Source: Cellulomonas pakistanensis (lineage in GTDB: Bacteria; Actinomycetota; Actinomycetes; Actinomycetales; Cellulomonadaceae). From it: 64,000 nt of DNA. The position numbers and the translations under genes are program-made. The stretch lies in assembly GCF_016862755.1 (NCBI RefSeq), contig NZ_BONO01000008.1:1-64000 (forward strand). Reading direction: 5' to 3'. The stretch's first letter is position 1. The number at the start of each line of letters is the position of its first letter. The notes beneath the pieces are model-generated. The model was not told the DNA's origin, searched no databases, and saw nothing but the letters and a program-made list of their open reading frames with translations. This document shows, piece after piece, positions 1-8,114 of this stretch.

Positions 1-13
1 AGAGCGGGCGCGG

Positions 14-1294
14 TCAGCGGCGGGTGCGGCGGGCGCCGAGCGCCAGGGCGCCCAGGAGCACGAGCAGCACGCCGGACAGCAGCGCCATCGCGGTCGCCTG
101 CGGCAGCACGCGTGCCAGGAGGCCGAGGCCCATCGCCGGCAGGCTCAGGCCGAGGTAGGCGACCAGGAACAGCCCCGCCAGCGCCTCGCCGCGCTCCGCC
201 GGGGCGGCCGAGGCGGCGACCGTGGCCGAGCCCGCGGCGAAGAGCAGCCCCGCGCCCGCGCCCGTGACGACGCCGCCGACCAGGAAGACGTCGAGCCGCC
301 CGGTGAGCATCCCGGCGGTGAGCACGACCAGGCCCGCCGCCTCCGCGGCGACGCCCGCGCGCAGCCGCGTCGCCGGGCGGACCCGCGTGGTCCCGGCCTG
401 CACGCCCGCCGCGGCGCCGAACACCACGAACACCACCAGGCCGGCGAGCAGCCGGGACGCGTGGTGCAGCGTCCCGCCGACGAACCCCGGCGCCACCGAC
501 GTGAACACGCCGAACACCGCGAACGAGGCGAAGGCGGCGGTGTAGGCGAGCAGCTGCGCGGCCGGGTCGCCACCGGTGCGGCGGGGACGCTGCGGGCGGT
601 ACGCCGGGCGCTCGGCCGGCCGGCGCACCGTCTCCGGTGCCACGAGCACGGCGGCGACCCCGAGCAGCAGCAGCACGACGAACACGAGGTACGGCAGCCG
701 CAGCGGTGCGACGCCGGTCTCGGCGAGGGCGCCGGCGACCAGGGCGCCCAGCCCCAGGCCGCCGATGTTCGCGACGACGGCGACGACCTGGGGGCGGCGC
801 CCCGCGTCCCCGGGCCGGTGCGCGGCGTGCAGCTCGTGCAGGTGCGCGGTGGCGGTCGCGGTGAGCATCCCGACGCCGAGACCGCTGACGAACCGGGCGA
901 CGAGCAGCGTCGCCAGGCCGGTCCCGGACAGGAACAGCGCGCCCGCGACGAGCTCGAGCGCGATCGCCGGCAGCAGGACCCGGCGCCGGCCGAGCCAGTC
1001 GGAGACGTGCCCGGCGAGGACCAGCGCCAGGGCGACGCCCACCGCGTACGCGGCGAACACGATCGTCACGGTGAACGTCGAGAACCCGTCGGCCGCCTGG
1101 TAGAGCGGGTAGAGCGGCGCGGGTGCGGTGGAGAACGCCATCGTCGCGAGGAAGGCGGCGGCGACCAGCCAGAACCCGGCGCGGTGGCGGGCGACGGAGG
1201 CCCGGGGCGCGGGCGGGGCGACGGCGGAGGCGGTCACCGGCGGCGTCCGGGTCCCGTCGGCCCGGGCGGGGCGCGGGAGCGTGGGGCTGGACAT
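14..1294 (-). CDS. MFS drug/metabolite exporter
   Basis: Predicted 426-residue major facilitator superfamily transporter of the inner membrane, probably a proton-coupled efflux pump. Hydrophobic segments alternate with short charged loops. The MFS signature between helices 2 and 3 is visible as GHVSDWLGRRRVLLPA, and AERGEALAGLF lies in the second half. The frame stays open far upstream, but the ATG at 1294 is chosen because it gives a normal short cytoplasmic N-terminus (MSSPTLPRPARA) before the first membrane segment. It is divergent from the LysR gene at 1416 with 121 bases between them, the usual arrangement for a LysR regulator and its target. The substrate cannot be read from the sequence. 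Family assignment is secure; the exporter direction is inferred from the divergent LysR partner. Confidence 0.85.
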   Translation of the reverse strand: MSSPTLPRPARADGTRTPPVTASAVAPPAPRASVARHRAGFWLVAAAFLATMAFSTAPAPLYPLYQAADGFSTFTVTIVFAAYAVGVALALVLAGHVSDWLGRRRVLLPAIALELVAGALFLSGTGLATLLVARFVSGLGVGMLTATATAHLHELHAAHRPGDAGRRPQVVAVVANIGGLGLGALVAGALAETGVAPLRLPYLVFVVLLLLGVAAVLVAPETVRRPAERPAYRPQRPRRTGGDPAAQLLAYTAAFASFAVFGVFTSVAPGFVGGTLHHASRLLAGLVVFVVFGAAAGVQAGTTRVRPATRLRAGVAAEAAGLVVLTAGMLTGRLDVFLVGGVVTGAGAGLLFAAGSATVAASAAPAERGEALAGLFLVAYLGLSLPAMGLGLLARVLPQATAMALLSGVLLVLLGALALGARRTRR

Positions 1295-1365
1295 GGCGGG
1301 CGGCCGTCCTCTCGGTCGGGGTGCGCGTGCTCTGCCACGGTGCGCCGCAGGACGCCATCGCGTCC

Positions 1366-1404
1366 AACGCTGATTTGCGCTACCCGCCATCGGTGTCAGC
1401 GATA
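1366..1404. promoter_or_regulatory. Possible LysR operator between MFS and LysR genes
   Basis: The divergent intergenic region contains the inverted arms GCTGA (1369-1373) and TCAGC (1396-1400), followed by GATATC. The arms are 22 bases apart, so they would lie on similar helix faces. Location just upstream of the lysR start fits an autoregulated LysR site. The arms are short, so chance occurrence is possible. Confidence 0.3.
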
Positions 1405-1415
1405 TCATCCCGCCC

Positions 1416-2309
1416 ATGGAGCTCCGCCAGCTCGGCGCGTTCGTCGCCGTCGTCGAGGAGGGCACGTTCACCGCCGCGGCGGGACGGCTGCTCCTCGTGC
1501 AGTCAGCGGTGTCCGCGTCGGTGCAGGCCCTGGAGCGCGAGGTCGGGGCACCGCTGCTCACCCGCGGCCCGCGCCGGGTCACCCTCACCGACGCGGGTGC
1601 CGCGCTGCTCCCGCACGCCCGGGCCGCGCTCGACGCGGCGCGGGACGCCCGCGAGGCCGTCGACCTGGTGCGCGGCGGCCTGTCCGGCACGGTCCGGGTC
1701 GGGACCATGCCGTCGGTCGGCCTGGTCGACGTGCCGGCCTTGCTCGGCGCGTTCCACCGGGCGCACCCGGGGGTCGCGCTGCGCCTCAGCGCCTCCACCT
1801 CGGGATCCGCCGGCCTGGCCGCGTCGGTGGCGGACCGGCGCCTCGACCTGGCGTTCGTGTCGGTGCCGACCGGCTCGGCCCCCGGCGTCCGGCTGCTCGA
1901 CCTCGCGTCGGCGCCGATGGACCTGCTGGTCCCGGCGGGGCACGACCTCGCGGCGCGGGCGGCCGGGCGGGCGGTCGACCTCGCGGAGGTCGCCGGGCTC
2001 GACTTCATCGACTCGCCCGCCGGCTACGGGAACCGGGCGGCGACGGACCGCGCGTTCGCCGCCGCGGGGCTGGAGCGGCGGGTGACGGTCGAGGTCGCGG
2101 ACATCGGGACCGTGGCGGGCTACGTGCGGCACGGGCTGGGGGTCGCGATCGTGCCGCGGTTCACCGCCGAGGCCGCGCCCGACCTGCCCGCGGTGCCGCT
2201 GGCGGCCGGGCTGCGCTGGCCGCTGGCGCTCGCGGTGCCGCGGGACCGGCGCCCGTCCGCGGCGACGGCCGCGCTGGTCCGGCACGTGCGGGAGCACGCC
2301 CTCGCCTGA
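1416..2309 (+). CDS. LysR-family transcriptional regulator
   Basis: 297-residue LysR-type regulator. The N-terminal winged helix-turn-helix is typical: MELRQLGAFVAVVEEGTF, then LLLVQSAVSASVQALEREVGAPLLTRGPRRVTLTDAG within residues 1-65. A linker helix and a periplasmic-binding-like effector domain (about residues 90-295) follow, with the normal GYVRHGLGVAIVP turn near residue 245. Length is standard for the family. It is divergent from the MFS exporter and likely controls it and itself. The ATG start begins exactly at the canonical MELRQL. The effector is unknown. Its stop codon lies inside a perfect hairpin shared with the convergent LacI gene. Confidence 0.9.
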   Translation: MELRQLGAFVAVVEEGTFTAAAGRLLLVQSAVSASVQALEREVGAPLLTRGPRRVTLTDAGAALLPHARAALDAARDAREAVDLVRGGLSGTVRVGTMPSVGLVDVPALLGAFHRAHPGVALRLSASTSGSAGLAASVADRRLDLAFVSVPTGSAPGVRLLDLASAPMDLLVPAGHDLAARAAGRAVDLAEVAGLDFIDSPAGYGNRAATDRAFAAAGLERRVTVEVADIGTVAGYVRHGLGVAIVPRFTAEAAPDLPAVPLAAGLRWPLALAVPRDRRPSAATAALVRHVREHALA

Positions 2310-2330
2310 CCCCGGGGGTCAGGCGAGGGC
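2298..2330. terminator. Bidirectional terminator formed by overlapping gene ends
   Basis: A perfect inverted repeat has 16-base arms (2298-2313 and 2315-2330) around one central G. It contains the stop codon of the LysR gene (2307-2309) and that of the convergent LacI gene (2319-2321). There is no U-tract, which is common for actinobacterial hairpin terminators. Both proteins end in -ALA because the same palindrome encodes both C-termini. Confidence 0.75.
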
Positions 2331-3407
2331 GGGCGGGCAGCCGCAGGACTCGCGCCGCACCACGCGCACCGGCAGCAGGTGGCTCTCCGGCTCCTCCGCG
2401 GGCGCGCCCGCGTGCCGCACCAGCACCTGCACCGCCAGCCGCCCCATCGCGGCCATCGGCTGCCGGACGGTCGTCAGCGTCGGCCGCGCGAGCCGCCCGG
2501 CCAGGATGCCGTCGAACCCGGTGACCACGACCCGCTCCGGCACGGGGACCCCGCGCGCGGCGAGCAGGTCGAGCACGGCGAGCGCCAGCTGGTCGCTCGC
2601 GCACACCAGCGCGCGGGGCAGCCGGTCCTCCGCCGCCAGCGACGCCACGACCTCGAACCGGTGCGGCTCCGCGAGGTCGGTCGGGTCGAGCGGCTCGGCG
2701 GGCGCGTCCAGCCCCGCGGCCGCCACGGCCTCGCGGAAACCCGCGAACCGCTCCGCGTAGTCCGGCGTGGTCAGCCGCCCGACGAACCCGAGGTCGCGCA
2801 GGTCGTGGTCGCCGACCAGGTGCCCGACGAGGTCGCGCATGCCGGCCCGGTTGTCCACCGTGACGTGGTGCAGGCCGTCGGCGACCGGCGGGATGCTGAA
2901 CGCGACGACCGGGATCCGGCGGGCGACGTGCTCGAGCGTCCCGACGGGCGTCGGCCCGGGGAACACCGCGAGCCCGTCCACCCGGCCGGCGACCTCGGTG
3001 ACCGACGCGCCCGACCCGCTGCCGCTGCTCAGCAGCAGCGCCTGGCCGCGCTGCCAGCACTCGAGCTCGTAGCCGCGCTGCACCTCGTCGACGTAGAGCG
3101 GGAAGGCCCGGGGGTCGGCGTCGGGGTCGAGGTCGTCTGCGTCGCCCGCGGGGGCCGCGCCGTCGGCGCCCTGCTGCGGCGCCGCGAGCATGAGGTCGAA
3201 CGAGTAGAGCCCCAGGGCGCCGGTGCGTCCGTGCGCCAGCCCGCGGGCGCTCGCGTTCGGCACGTACCCGAGCTCCCGGGCGGCGACGAGCACGGCGGCG
3301 CGGGTCGACTCCCGGACGCGCTCGGGCTGCCGGAACGTGAACGACACGGTGGCGATCGACACGCCGGCGCGCTCGGCGACGTCGTAGACGGTCGGTCGAC
3401 GCGGCAC
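2319..3407 (-). CDS. LacI-family sugar-responsive repressor
   Basis: 362-residue LacI/GalR-type regulator. The N-terminal helix-turn-helix reads PTVYDVAERAGVSIATVSFT with the following hinge (ARELGYVPNASARGLAHGRT), then a sugar-binding periplasmic-type domain. The GTG at 3407 is preferred over an ATG 24 codons upstream because GGAGGAGGTGGAGCA sits directly before it and the HTH would start at residue 5, as is normal. The effector domain has an extra acidic stretch (DADDLDPDADPRAF). The C-terminus ends in a Cys-containing tail (ESCGCPP). It is divergent from the ABC importer and GH1 glycosidase genes, which it most likely represses through the twin operators at 3485-3523. The inducer sugar is unknown, probably the GH1 substrate or product. 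Confidence 0.9.
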   Translation of the reverse strand: MPRRPTVYDVAERAGVSIATVSFTFRQPERVRESTRAAVLVAARELGYVPNASARGLAHGRTGALGLYSFDLMLAAPQQGADGAAPAGDADDLDPDADPRAFPLYVDEVQRGYELECWQRGQALLLSSGSGSGASVTEVAGRVDGLAVFPGPTPVGTLEHVARRIPVVAFSIPPVADGLHHVTVDNRAGMRDLVGHLVGDHDLRDLGFVGRLTTPDYAERFAGFREAVAAAGLDAPAEPLDPTDLAEPHRFEVVASLAAEDRLPRALVCASDQLALAVLDLLAARGVPVPERVVVTGFDGILAGRLARPTLTTVRQPMAAMGRLAVQVLVRHAGAPAEEPESHLLPVRVVRRESCGCPPALA

Positions 3408-3484
3408 TGCTCCACCTCCTCCGGGGGCCCGGTCGATGGTAGGGGCTTCCTCGCCCCTTCCTCGTGCCCCTTGCACCACCTCAT

Positions 3485-3523
3485 TCTATGCGCTTAACAT
3501 CGGTGGTGATCTAAGCGCATAGA
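3485..3523. promoter_or_regulatory. Twin LacI operators in divergent promoter region
   Basis: Two near-palindromic 14-mers share a GCGC centre: TCTATGCGCTTAAC (3485-3498) and TCTAAGCGCATAGA (3510-3523). Their centres are 25 bases apart. Each is close to the reverse complement of the other, so the whole also reads as an 11-bp inverted repeat (3486-3496 and 3512-3522). They lie between the LacI gene and the importer operon. A central GCGC is known for actinobacterial LacI regulators such as CelR and CebR, but the flanks here (TCTA/TAGA) differ. Confidence 0.75.
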
Positions 3524-3577
3524 AGCGCCAGGTGGCCGCCGGCGCACCGCACCCGTCCGTTCGAGGAGGAACGAACC

Positions 3578-4852
3578 ATGATCCGTCCCGCTGCGCGCGT
3601 CGCCCTGGTGACCGCGCTCGCCGTGACCGCGCTGACCGCGTGCGGCCGCTCCGACGACGCCGGCACCGGCGCCGCGACCGACGCCGCGACCCTGTCCGAG
3701 GGCGCCGCCTCCGGCGAGCTCACCGTGTGGGCCATGGGCGCCGAGGGCGAGGCGCTGCCCGACTTCGTGCAGGCGTTCACCGACGCGAACCCCGACCTCG
3801 ACATCGAGGTCGTGCCGATCCCGTGGGACGCCGCGCGCGACAAGTTCCAGACCTCGATCGCCGCGGGCACCACGCCCGACGTCGCGATGATGGGCACCAC
3901 CTGGATGGCCGAGTTCGGCGACGCGTTCGCCCCGGTGCCGGACGGCATCGACACGAGCGGGGTCTTCGAGGGCTCCCTCGGCACCGCCGAGCTGGACGGC
4001 ACCGCGGTCGGCGTGCCCTGGTACGTGGACACCCGGGTCCTCTACTACCGGACCGACCTGGCCGAGCAGGCCGGCTGGACCGAGGCGCCGGCCACGCAGG
4101 AGGACCTCAAGCAGATGGCCGCCGACATGCAGGAGAAGGCGGGCGCCGACTACGGCATCCGGCTGCAGTCCGCGGGGAACGACTCGTTCCAGGGCTCGCT
4201 GTGGGCCCCGTGGTCGAACGGCGCGAGCCTGATGGACGACGACGGGACCGAGTGGACGCTCGACACCCCCGAGATGGTCGAGGCGTACGAGTACTACACG
4301 TCGTTCTTCGCGGACGGCGTCGCGAACCCGGCCGCGGACAAGACCCCGGGCGCGCAGGAGGCCGAGTTCGTCGCCGGCACCACCCCGATGCTCATCGACG
4401 GCCCGTTCATGATGGGTCAGCTCGCCACGCTCGGCGGCGAGGGCTTCGAGGACAAGTACGCGACGGCGCGGATCCCGGCGGGCGACTCGTCCACCTCGTT
4501 CGCGGGCGGCTCGAACCTGGTCGTGTTCCAGGACTCGGACAACCAGGACGCCGCGTGGAAGCTCGTCGACTGGCTGACCCAGCCCGACGTGCAGGTCGAG
4601 TGGTACGGCGTCACGGGCGACCTGCCCTCGCAGCAGTCCGCGTGGGACGACCCGGCGCTGGCCGACGACGAGAAGCTGGCCGTGTTCGGCGAGCAGCTCG
4701 AGGACACCCAGGCCCCGCCGGTCAACACCGCCTGGGTCCAGGTGGGGGCCGCCGCCGACTCCGTGCTCGAGCGGATGACGGTCAGCGGCGAGGCGCCCGA
4801 GGACGCCCTCGCCGAGCTGCAGCAGCAGGCGTCGTCGATCGGCGTGGGCTGA
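3578..4852 (+). CDS. Carbohydrate ABC importer, substrate-binding lipoprotein
   Basis: 424-residue extracellular solute-binding protein (family 1, MalE-like). The signal peptide ends in the lipobox LTAC with Cys22 as lipidation site, so the protein should be tethered outside the membrane. The mature part begins with GELTVWAMGAEGEALPDFVQAF and contains GTTPDVAMMGTTWMAEFGD, typical of oligosaccharide binders. A strong Shine-Dalgarno sequence (GAGGAGGAACGAACC) precedes the ATG. It is the first gene of an operon with two permeases and a GH1 glycosidase. No ATPase gene is present, so the importer probably uses a shared MsiK-type ATPase encoded elsewhere. Ligand probably a beta-glucoside or disaccharide (inference from the GH1 gene). 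Confidence 0.9.
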   Translation: MIRPAARVALVTALAVTALTACGRSDDAGTGAATDAATLSEGAASGELTVWAMGAEGEALPDFVQAFTDANPDLDIEVVPIPWDAARDKFQTSIAAGTTPDVAMMGTTWMAEFGDAFAPVPDGIDTSGVFEGSLGTAELDGTAVGVPWYVDTRVLYYRTDLAEQAGWTEAPATQEDLKQMAADMQEKAGADYGIRLQSAGNDSFQGSLWAPWSNGASLMDDDGTEWTLDTPEMVEAYEYYTSFFADGVANPAADKTPGAQEAEFVAGTTPMLIDGPFMMGQLATLGGEGFEDKYATARIPAGDSSTSFAGGSNLVVFQDSDNQDAAWKLVDWLTQPDVQVEWYGVTGDLPSQQSAWDDPALADDEKLAVFGEQLEDTQAPPVNTAWVQVGAAADSVLERMTVSGEAPEDALAELQQQASSIGVG

Positions 4853-4857
4853 GCCGC

Positions 4858-5817
4858 ATGACCACCACAGCCGCACCCCGTCCGGCCGGGTCCACGCGAC
4901 CCGGCCGGGCACGGGCCGCCGCCTCCCGGGGACCCGCCGCCGCGCGCCGCCGGCGCCAGGGGATGGTCGCGTGGATGTTCGCGCTGCCGTTCGTCCTGGT
5001 CTTCGGGTTCTTCATGCTCGTGCCGCTGGTGTCGTCGTTCGCGATGTCGTTCACCGACTTCACCTCGCGGGACGTCCGCACGCCGTTCGCGGTGAACTTC
5101 GTCGGGCTGGACCAGTACGTCGCCCTGCTCGGCGACGCGCGGTTCCTCAAGTCCCTCGCCGTCACCGGGACGTTCGTCGTCGTCGGCATCCCGCTGACGA
5201 TGGTCGTGGCGCTCGCGCTGGCGGTGGCGCTGAACTCGGGGATCGGCCGGTTCCGGTCGGCGTTCCGCGTCGGGTTCTACGCCCCCGTGGTGACCAGCAT
5301 CGTCGCCGTGTCGGTGGTGTGGCGGTACATCCTGCAGCCCGACGGGCTGCTCAACACCGCGCTCGGCTGGGTCGGGATCGAGGGGCCGAACTGGCTGAAC
5401 TCGACCACCTGGGCCCTGCCGTCGCTGATCCTCATGGCGGTCTGGCGCAACGTCGGCACGCTCATGGTGATCTTCCTGGCCGGCCTGCAGTCCGTCCCGG
5501 CGGAGGTGCAGGAGGCCGCGGTCGTGGACGGCGCCTCCCCGTGGCGCCGGTTCCGCAGCGTGACGCTGCCGCTGCTGCGCCCGACCCTGCTGCTCGGCGC
5601 GGTGCTCATCTCGGTCGGCTACCTGCAGTTCTTCGAGGAGGCCTTCGTGATGACGCAGGGCGGCCCGCTCGACTCCACGCTGTCGACCGCCTTCTACACG
5701 TTCGAGCAGTTCGGCTTCGGCAAGTACGGGTTCGCCTCGGCGGCGTCCTACGTGCTGTTCCTCGCCATCGCGCTCATGAGCCTGCTGCAGTTCCGGCTGC
5801 TGCGGTCGCAGGACTAG
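4858..5817 (+). CDS. Sugar ABC importer permease 1 (MalF-type)
   Basis: 319-residue integral membrane permease of the carbohydrate uptake-1 family. The basic N-terminal tail (residues 1-36, rich in Arg and Ala) is followed by six predicted helices starting at MVAWMFALPFVLVFGFF. The EAA loop that docks the ATPase is seen as EAAVVDGASPWRRFRSVTLP near residue 220. The ATG at 4858 begins five bases after the stop of the binding-protein gene, indicating one transcript. Length is normal for MalF-like partners without the extra periplasmic domain. Confidence 0.92.
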   Translation: MTTTAAPRPAGSTRPGRARAAASRGPAAARRRRQGMVAWMFALPFVLVFGFFMLVPLVSSFAMSFTDFTSRDVRTPFAVNFVGLDQYVALLGDARFLKSLAVTGTFVVVGIPLTMVVALALAVALNSGIGRFRSAFRVGFYAPVVTSIVAVSVVWRYILQPDGLLNTALGWVGIEGPNWLNSTTWALPSLILMAVWRNVGTLMVIFLAGLQSVPAEVQEAAVVDGASPWRRFRSVTLPLLRPTLLLGAVLISVGYLQFFEEAFVMTQGGPLDSTLSTAFYTFEQFGFGKYGFASAASYVLFLAIALMSLLQFRLLRSQD

Positions 5818-5825
5818 GGGGAACC

Positions 5826-6719
5826 GTGTCCACCATCACCCCGCCGTCCCCGCACCCGGCCGTCGACCGGCTCGCGCGGCCGACGCCGCCGCGCCGCCGC
5901 CGGCTGTCCACGGGCCGTGCGCTCACCTACACCGTCCTCGTCGTCGGTGTGCTGCTGTGGCTGCTGCCGTTCGTCTGGATGGTGCTCGGCTCGGTCAAGA
6001 CGCAGCGCGAGATCCTCACCAAGCCGCCGACCATCTGGCCGCAGGACCCGACCTTCGCCAACTTCGGGCGCTGGTTCACCGACCTGAACTTCGGCCAGTT
6101 CTTCACCAACTCGGTGGTCGTCGCCGTCGTGACCGTGCTCGGGAACCTGCTGTTCTGCTCGATGGTGGGCTACGCGCTCGCCAAGATGGACTTCCCGGGC
6201 AAGAGGGCGCTGTTCGCGCTCGTCATGATCATGCTGATGGTCCCGGGCGTCGTGACGTTCGTGCCGCTGTTCGTGCAGGTCACGTCGCTCGGCCTGCTCA
6301 ACACCTACCCGGCGCTGATCCTGCCGTTCCTCACCCAGCCGCTCGGCGTGTTCCTCATGCGCCAGTTCATGCTCGGGATCCCCGAGCCGCTGATGGAGGC
6401 CGCGCGGATCGACGGCGCCGGCGAGCTGCGCATCTTCGCGCGCGTGGTCATGCCGCTGTGCGGGCCGCCGCTCGCGACGCTCGGCATCCTCACGTTCCTC
6501 GGCTCGTGGAACAACTTCCTGTGGCCGCTCGTCGCGGCGCAGAGCCAGGACATGTACACGCTGCCCGTCGCGCTGTCCCTGTACTCCACGGGCCAGCAGG
6601 CGACCGACTACGGCCTGCTGCTGGCCGGCGCGGTGCTGGTCATCACGCCGATCCTCCTGCTGTTCGTGCTGCTGCAGCGCTACTTCGTCCAGGGCATCGC
6701 GACCGTCGGCCTCAAGTGA
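5826..6719 (+). CDS. Sugar ABC importer permease 2 (MalG-type)
   Basis: 297-residue permease, partner of the preceding gene. Six membrane segments follow a 30-residue cytoplasmic tail, with the family pattern LPFVWMVLGSVKTQREI at the end of helix 1. The EAA loop is EAARIDGAGELRIFARVVMP near residue 195, and the protein ends in YFVQGIATVGLK, a typical MalG/CUT1 C-terminus. The GTG start at 5826 lies eight bases after the previous stop and behind AGGGGGAACC. It forms the membrane channel together with permease 1. Confidence 0.92.
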   Translation: MSTITPPSPHPAVDRLARPTPPRRRRLSTGRALTYTVLVVGVLLWLLPFVWMVLGSVKTQREILTKPPTIWPQDPTFANFGRWFTDLNFGQFFTNSVVVAVVTVLGNLLFCSMVGYALAKMDFPGKRALFALVMIMLMVPGVVTFVPLFVQVTSLGLLNTYPALILPFLTQPLGVFLMRQFMLGIPEPLMEAARIDGAGELRIFARVVMPLCGPPLATLGILTFLGSWNNFLWPLVAAQSQDMYTLPVALSLYSTGQQATDYGLLLAGAVLVITPILLLFVLLQRYFVQGIATVGLK

Positions 6720-6757
6720 CCCCGTACCCCGCACCCCGCACCACCGGAAGGACCCGC

Positions 6758-7945
6758 ATGTCCGACAGCCGCCAGTTCCCCGAGGGCTTCCTCTGGGGCG
6801 CCTCCACCGCCGCGCACCAGGTCGAGGGGAACAACGTCAACTCCGACTGGTGGGTGCGCGAGCACGCGCCGGGGACCGACCTGGCCGAGCCCTCCGGCGA
6901 CGCCGCCGACTCCTACCACCGGTACCCCGAGGACATCGCGCTGCTCGCGTCGCTCGGGATGAACTCCTACCGGTTCAGCATCGAGTGGGCCCGGATCGAG
7001 CCGGAGCAGGGCTTCGTGTCGAAGGCGCAGCTCGCGCACTACCGCCGCATGGTCGACACCTGCCGCGAGCACGGCCTCACGCCGTCGGTGACGCTGCACC
7101 ACTTCACGCACCCGCGCTGGTTCGCGCGGCTCGGCGGCTGGCGGAACCCGGACGCCCCGGCGCTGTTCGAGCGGTTCACCGAGATCGCGCTGCCCGTCCT
7201 CGGCGACGACGTCGAGTGGGTCTGCACCATCAACGAGCCCAACATGGTCGCGATGACCCGCGGCGAGGAGGGCACCGAGATGACCGCGTCCCGGCTGCCG
7301 GCGCCGGACCCGCGGATCACCGACGCGCTGATCGAGGCGCACCGACGGTCGCGCGCGGTGCTCACGCAGCTCCCGCAGGTGCGGTCGGGCTGGTCGGTCG
7401 CGACGCAGGCGTACCACGCGGCGCCCGGGGCCGAGGAGGCCACGAAGGCCTACGGCTACCCGCGGGAGGACATCTTCCTCGACGCCGCGAAGGGCGACGA
7501 CTGGATCGGCGTCCAGGGCTACCTGCGCACGTTCGTCGACCCGCAGGGGAACCCGCTGCCGGTGCCCGAGGGCGCCGAGACGACGCTGACCGGCTGGGAG
7601 TACTTCCCGCCCGCCATCGGCATCGGCATCCGGAACGCGTGGGAGCGCACGGGCGGCGTGCCGGTCGTGGTGACCGAGAACGGCATCGCGACGCAGGACG
7701 ACGCACGCCGGGTCGACTACACGCACGACGCGCTGGTCGGCGTGCACGAGGCGATGGCCGACGGCATCGACGTGCGCGGGTACCTGCACTGGTCGGCGCT
7801 CGACAACTACGAGTGGGGCTCGTACACGCCGACGTTCGGGCTCATCGCCTGGGACCGCGACACGTTCGAGCGCACCCCCAAGCCGAGCGCGCACTGGCTG
7901 GGCGAGGTCGCCCGCACGGGGACGCTGACGCACCCGACGCGCTGA
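6758..7945 (+). CDS. GH1 family beta-glucosidase
   Basis: 395-residue glycoside hydrolase family 1 enzyme, likely cytoplasmic because no signal peptide is present. The N-terminal signature FPEGFLWGASTAAHQVEGNN is clear. The acid/base glutamate lies in TINEPN (Glu160), and the nucleophile lies in VTENGI (Glu307). The C-terminal WSALDNYEWGSYTPTFGLI is also canonical. It is somewhat shorter than the 440-470 residues usual for the family. It is the last gene of the LacI-controlled importer operon and presumably hydrolyses the imported beta-glycoside. Exact specificity (glucoside, galactoside or fucoside) cannot be decided. ATG at 6758 follows GGAAGGACCC. Confidence 0.93.
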   Translation: MSDSRQFPEGFLWGASTAAHQVEGNNVNSDWWVREHAPGTDLAEPSGDAADSYHRYPEDIALLASLGMNSYRFSIEWARIEPEQGFVSKAQLAHYRRMVDTCREHGLTPSVTLHHFTHPRWFARLGGWRNPDAPALFERFTEIALPVLGDDVEWVCTINEPNMVAMTRGEEGTEMTASRLPAPDPRITDALIEAHRRSRAVLTQLPQVRSGWSVATQAYHAAPGAEEATKAYGYPREDIFLDAAKGDDWIGVQGYLRTFVDPQGNPLPVPEGAETTLTGWEYFPPAIGIGIRNAWERTGGVPVVVTENGIATQDDARRVDYTHDALVGVHEAMADGIDVRGYLHWSALDNYEWGSYTPTFGLIAWDRDTFERTPKPSAHWLGEVARTGTLTHPTR

Positions 7946-7955
7946 GCCGCCGGCG

Positions 7956-8011
7956 CCCGACGGCCGAGGCCCGACGGCCGCCGCCCGACGGCCGCCGCCC
8001 GACGGCCGAGG
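7956..8011. repeat. Four 14-bp tandem repeats
   Basis: Four contiguous copies of a 14-base unit, CCCGACGGCCGCCG or CCCGACGGCCGAGG, fill 7956-8011 in the convergent gap behind the GH1 gene. The last copy runs into the long hairpin at 8025-8076. No coding function is apparent. Confidence 0.7.
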
Positions 8012-8024
8012 TCGTCGGTCGCGC

Positions 8025-8076
8025 CCGAGGTCGTCGGTTCCGCACCCGCTCGCGCGGACGGAACCGACGACCTCGG
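8025..8076. terminator. Long intergenic hairpin between convergent genes
   Basis: Perfect 18-bp inverted repeat (8025-8042 and 8059-8076) with a 16-base loop. It lies 38 bases beyond the tcyP stop and 79 beyond the GH1 stop, so it can terminate transcription from both sides. No U-tract follows. The long arms and 16-base loop resemble the element at 17403-17470. Confidence 0.6.
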
Positions 8077-8114
8077 CGCGTCAGGACGCGCGGCGCGTCG
8101 CGAGCGAGCTCGGG

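Noticed and set aside
7956..8011. CRISPR-like array
   Set aside because: The 14-bp units are contiguous with no spacers, and no cas genes are present.
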